Shown: piece after piece, positions 7,186 through 9,380 of the stretch
Layout of the letters: each line of letters opens with the position of its first letter
Numbering within the stretch: position 1 is the stretch's first letter
Source of the DNA: Solobacterium sp.
Lineage (GTDB): Bacteria > Bacillota_I > Bacilli_A > Erysipelotrichales > Erysipelotrichaceae
Direction of reading: 5' to 3'
NCBI GenBank assembly: GCA_016284975.1
Contig: JAEEPV010000231.1
Span: forward strand, 1-9,380
DNA: 9,380 bases
Program-made: the position numbers and the translations under genes
The notes under the pieces: model-generated
Seen by the model: only the letters and a program-made list of their open reading frames with translations
Database searches by the model: none
What the model was told of the DNA's origin: nothing

Positions 7186-7458
7186 ATGGAAGAAAAGAAT
7201 ATAAAAGAAGAACCGTTTCATACGGCTGATGAGGGATTCGTTGACCCGGAAGGGAAACGTTATCACATCGAATTCAAAGTTGATCCGAAACTCTGCACCT
7301 GCTGCGGGCAATGTGCCATCGCCTGTCCCGTAGGATGTATAACAGTCACGGAATTATCTGCAGTAATTAACCACGCAGAATGTCTCAGCTGCGGATCCTG
7401 TGCGGCTGCCTGTGTGGTCGGCGCCTGCACGGAAGTCACGGTATATGAAGCTGAATGA
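7186..7458 (+). CDS. Two-cluster [4Fe-4S] ferredoxin
   Basis: A 90-residue small soluble electron carrier. Two cysteine motifs are clear: C37-x2-C40-x2-C43-x3-C47-Pro, and C66-x2-C69-x2-C72-x3-C76. This is the arrangement of 2[4Fe-4S] ferredoxins, which shuttle low-potential electrons between cytosolic oxidoreductases. The second motif ends in Val77 instead of the usual proline. Extra cysteines are Cys39, Cys51 and Cys81. About 30 residues precede the first cluster, including a FVDPEGKRYHIEF segment (18-30), making it longer than the 55-60 residue clostridial type. Start: ATG 7186 follows AGGAG (7176-7180) by 5 nt. A plus-strand TTGACA at 7013-7018 is a possible -35, but the matching -10 (TGTTAA, 7036-7041) is poor, so the promoter is unsettled. 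It stands alone, with a terminator just after, so its redox partner cannot be told from context. Confidence 0.9.
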   Translation: MEEKNIKEEPFHTADEGFVDPEGKRYHIEFKVDPKLCTCCGQCAIACPVGCITVTELSAVINHAECLSCGSCAAACVVGACTEVTVYEAE

Positions 7459-7492
7459 ATGCGGGCTGATTTTCATTGGACTATAAATCACT

Positions 7493-7518
7493 GCCTCTGG
7501 TCTATCCGGAGGCTTTTT
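7493..7518 (+). terminator. Intrinsic terminator of the ferredoxin gene
   Basis: GCCTC (7493-7497) pairs with GAGGC (7509-7513). The stem extends inward by three more pairs (one T-G wobble) to a 5-nt loop, and five T follow (7514-7518). It lies about 35 nt after the ferredoxin stop. Confidence 0.8.
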
Positions 7519-7548
7519 CATTGACCTGCAGCTCTCTGAAAAAAACCT

Positions 7549-7578
7549 AAAAAAAGGGGTGTCTCTTAACAACCCCTT
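7549..7578 (-). terminator. Intrinsic terminator of the cysS-mrnC-rlmB operon
   Basis: On the minus strand AAGGGGT (7578-7572) pairs with ACCCCTT (7560-7554) around an 11-nt loop, and the seven A of the plus strand (7549-7555) give a T tract that begins within the end of the stem. It starts 14 nt after the rlmB stop codon and faces the ferredoxin terminator, so the two converging units are separated by back-to-back terminators. Confidence 0.8.
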
Positions 7579-7591
7579 GATCATAAATATC

Positions 7592-8308
7592 TTACTTTAC
7601 CGGGTGACGGGCCGCATCGATGCCGTACATCAGAATGCCTGCGGATACCGAGGCATTCAGAGACTGAATCGTTCCGCGCATCGGCAGACTCACGATATAG
7701 TCGCACTGTTCGCTCAGCAGTCTGGAGATTCCTTTTCCTTCATTGCCGATGATGAGCACGGTATTGAAATCATAGTTTAATGTGCGGTAATCCACACCGT
7801 CCATATCCGCACCGACAATCCAGTATCCATGCTTCTTCAGCTCCTGGGCCGTACGGGTCAGATTGGTCACGGCAGCGCACTTTACGGTATCGATCGCTCC
7901 GGCACTGACTTTTGCGACGGTCGGTGTAAGCGACGCATTGTGTGTCTTTTTGAAGATCACCCCGTCTGCCCCGGCCGCATCCGCCGTTCTCAGAACTGCC
8001 CCGAGATTATGCGGATCTTCGATCTCATCCAGCATGATGAGGAAACCATACTCGCCTTTTTTATTCTGGATCAGCTCCTCCAGAGATACGGTCTTATACG
8101 GTTCAATCTCCGCAGCCGCTCCCTGGTGATTTTCACTCTCCGCCAGTTTTGTCAGTTTGCGGCGATCCATCATGACGACCGGAACCCCGGAACGTCTTGC
8201 AAGTTCTTCCAGTTCCGGATTGGGGTTCTGAAGAAACAGTTTCTTTACACTTCTGTTTTCTTTCAGTACCTGCCGTACCATCTGTTTTCCATATACGATC
8301 TGTGTCAT
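7592..8308 (-). CDS. rlmB: 23S rRNA 2'-O-ribose methyltransferase, TrmH/SpoU family
   Basis: A 238-residue SPOUT methyltransferase that uses S-adenosylmethionine to methylate a ribose 2'-OH. RlmB acts on G2251 (E. coli numbering) in the 23S rRNA peptidyl-transferase loop. The N-terminal substrate-binding domain (1-75) starts with the typical IVYGKQMV and contains HQG (61-63). The knotted catalytic domain has all three family motifs: NLGAVLRTAD (101-110) with Arg107, IIGNEGKGISR (186-196), and SLPMRGTIQSLNASVS (207-222). Full length for the family. The ATG overlaps the mrnC stop by 4 nt (ATGA), so translation is probably coupled; the nearest ribosome site, GGAG, is rather far at 14 nt. This is the last gene of the operon. 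The cysS-mrnC-rlmB order matches Bacillus, but yacP, which follows in Bacillus, is absent here. Methylation of another site by a family member cannot be excluded. Confidence 0.93.
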   Translation of the reverse strand: MTQIVYGKQMVRQVLKENRSVKKLFLQNPNPELEELARRSGVPVVMMDRRKLTKLAESENHQGAAAEIEPYKTVSLEELIQNKKGEYGFLIMLDEIEDPHNLGAVLRTADAAGADGVIFKKTHNASLTPTVAKVSAGAIDTVKCAAVTNLTRTAQELKKHGYWIVGADMDGVDYRTLNYDFNTVLIIGNEGKGISRLLSEQCDYIVSLPMRGTIQSLNASVSAGILMYGIDAARHPVK

Positions 8309-8691
8309 GTTCGGTCGATTATCTCCATTGCTCGATTCACAATCGTTTCTATACGAGCGTCATCTCTGCATAACTGAAGCCATCCGAGGATTGCCTCAAA
8401 GCCGGTGGAACGGCGATATGTCAGCACATCCGTACTGCGCGGTACTGAACCGGCGTTGTCGTTCCTTCCCCGATGATACAGTTCTTCTTCCATTTCGGTA
8501 AAAAAGCCTTCTTCATGCAGGGTGTCATACAACATGGCCTGCGCTCTCGCGCTGACATAGCGGATCGAAAGACGCTGCAGCTGTTTTCCGGTTCCGTAGC
8601 CCTCTTCCAAAAGACGCTGCCGGATCTTCAGTGACCAGACGGCGTCTCCAAGATAGGCAAGGGATCTTCCGGAATGTTCATCCGGTCTCAT
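8305..8691 (-). CDS. mrnC: Mini-ribonuclease 3 (Mini-III)
   Basis: A 128-residue RNase III-like nuclease lacking the double-stranded RNA-binding domain. In Bacillus subtilis it matures the ends of 23S rRNA precursor together with ribosomal protein L3. The RNase III signature is AYLGDAVWSL (12-21), with catalytic Asp16. The second acidic metal ligand is expected in STGFEAILG (95-103), Glu99. RGRN (74-77) and the TDVLTYRRST stretch (87-96) are characteristic of MrnC. Length fits the family. It begins 1 nt inside the cysS stop (TGATG) with a GGAGAAGGG site 9 nt upstream, and overlaps rlmB by 4 nt. The tight packing makes it a translation-linked operon. Confidence 0.93.
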   Translation of the reverse strand: MRPDEHSGRSLAYLGDAVWSLKIRQRLLEEGYGTGKQLQRLSIRYVSARAQAMLYDTLHEEGFFTEMEEELYHRGRNDNAGSVPRSTDVLTYRRSTGFEAILGWLQLCRDDARIETIVNRAMEIIDRT

Positions 8692-9380
8692 CAGATCAGA
8701 CCCTTCTCCATCAGTTTTGCACGATAGACATCTGCGGAAGCGAAGTCCTTTTCTGCCTTCGCTTTATTCCAGCTGGCGAAGAGTTCCTTGTCTTCTTCGC
8801 TCAGGTGGATCTCATCCACCGTGATACCCAGTACGTTCAGCATCTTTACGGCGGCGTTGCGGTAAGCGCCGGCTTCCTTCCAGTTGATTTCTCTCTGGCG
8901 GAGACTGCCGTTCAGTTTTTTGATCGTTTCAAAGATCACGGTATAGGCATTCGGTGTATTCATGTCGTCATCCATCTGATCCAGGAACTCCCGGTACAGT
9001 GTTTCATCGGTTTCTTCCATCTTTACGTCAGCCAGAGCAGCTTTGATATCCGCCTGACGGATCGGCTGTAACACCTTATCCAGTTCCTTGCGGGCTGTCT
9101 CGATCGTTTCATCGGAGAAGTTGAGTTCCTTACGGTAATGAACGGAAGACATCAGCCAGCGGGTCAGATTTGTACCGAGTTTTTCTACGACATCCTTTGC
9201 CCACAGCGTATTGCCAAGGGACTTGGACATCTTTTCACCGTTGATGTTGACCATCGCATTGTGGATCCAGTAGTTTGCCAGAGAGTTGTGATGGAGCGCT
9301 TCCTGCTGGGCCGCTTCATTTTCATGATGCGGAAACCGCAGATCCATTCCGCCGCCGTGAATATCAATCATTTCACCCAG
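8691..9380 (-). CDS. cysS: Cysteinyl-tRNA synthetase, C-terminal half (start off window)
   Basis: Class I aminoacyl-tRNA synthetase that charges tRNA-Cys in the cytosol; only the last 229 or so residues are in the window. Visible are the HGGGMDLRFPHHENEAAQ segment, whose second histidine and following glutamate correspond to zinc ligands of the E. coli enzyme, and the ATP-binding KMSKSLGN loop. The anticodon-binding helical domain follows. The reading frame is open to the right edge, beyond the first visible internal ATG (9371). The HIGH motif and start lie outside. The protein ends at ...AKLMEKGLI, without the usual tail of about 12-15 residues containing EDTPQGxRW, so the C-terminus is short. 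The stop overlaps the mrnC start by 1 nt. Identity is certain. Confidence 0.96.
   Translation of the reverse strand: MGEMIDIHGGGMDLRFPHHENEAAQQEALHHNSLANYWIHNAMVNINGEKMSKSLGNTLWAKDVVEKLGTNLTRWLMSSVHYRKELNFSDETIETARKELDKVLQPIRQADIKAALADVKMEETDETLYREFLDQMDDDMNTPNAYTVIFETIKKLNGSLRQREINWKEAGAYRNAAVKMLNVLGITVDEIHLSEEDKELFASWNKAKAEKDFASADVYRAKLMEKGLI

Noticed and set aside
7001..7204. Plus-strand 67-codon frame before the ferredoxin
   Set aside because: It would begin with TTG inside the inverted repeat, has no ribosome site and overlaps the ferredoxin start out of frame.
6973..7311. Minus-strand 112-codon frame across the 6920-7185 intergenic region
   Set aside because: It runs antisense through the ferredoxin N-terminus, lacks a ribosome site at its start and would cover the divergent promoter.

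Overview
The window looks like chromosomal DNA from a Firmicute, most likely of the Erysipelotrichia or a related lineage of moderate GC. The reasons are a class B-like RNase P RNA 5' end, the cysS-mrnC-rlmB gene order with Mini-III ribonuclease, purine-rich ribosome binding sites, and a large 'ENGWGK'-type SMC-like ATPase of a kind I associate with Firmicutes. The phylum is well supported; the family is a guess. There is no transposase, integrase, tRNA, CRISPR array or phage gene.

Layout from left to right. Positions 1 to about 166 (minus strand) hold the 5' part of a probable rnpB RNA running off the left edge. Divergent from it, a recognisable promoter (274-303) drives a single plus-strand gene (333-1205) for a stand-alone acyltransferase of the CAT/E2 superfamily that has lost the usual catalytic histidine. 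A gene-free stretch (1206-1481) ends in a strong hairpin flanked by A and T tracts, apparently a terminator shared with the converging operon.

Positions 6919 to 1482 (minus strand) are a two-gene operon. It encodes a 317-residue protein resembling SbcD/Mre11 metallophosphoesterases and a 1493-residue SbcC/Rad50-like ATPase. The two reading frames are 2 nt apart. The nuclease-like subunit has lost nearly all metal-binding motifs. The ATPase keeps its nucleotide-binding motifs but carries two membrane helices at the tip of its coiled coil, where Rad50 has a zinc hook, plus an extra beta-rich C-terminal domain. This is the most unusual part of the window: a probable membrane-tethered SMC-like complex with a pseudo-nuclease partner.

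The divergent intergenic region 6920-7185 carries a promoter for that operon with a perfect inverted repeat across its -35 box. Then comes a short two-cluster ferredoxin gene (7186-7458, plus) with its own terminator. The right end (minus strand) is a translation/RNA-processing operon: the 3' half of cysS, then mrnC (1-nt overlap), then rlmB (4-nt overlap), closed by a terminator at 7549-7578.
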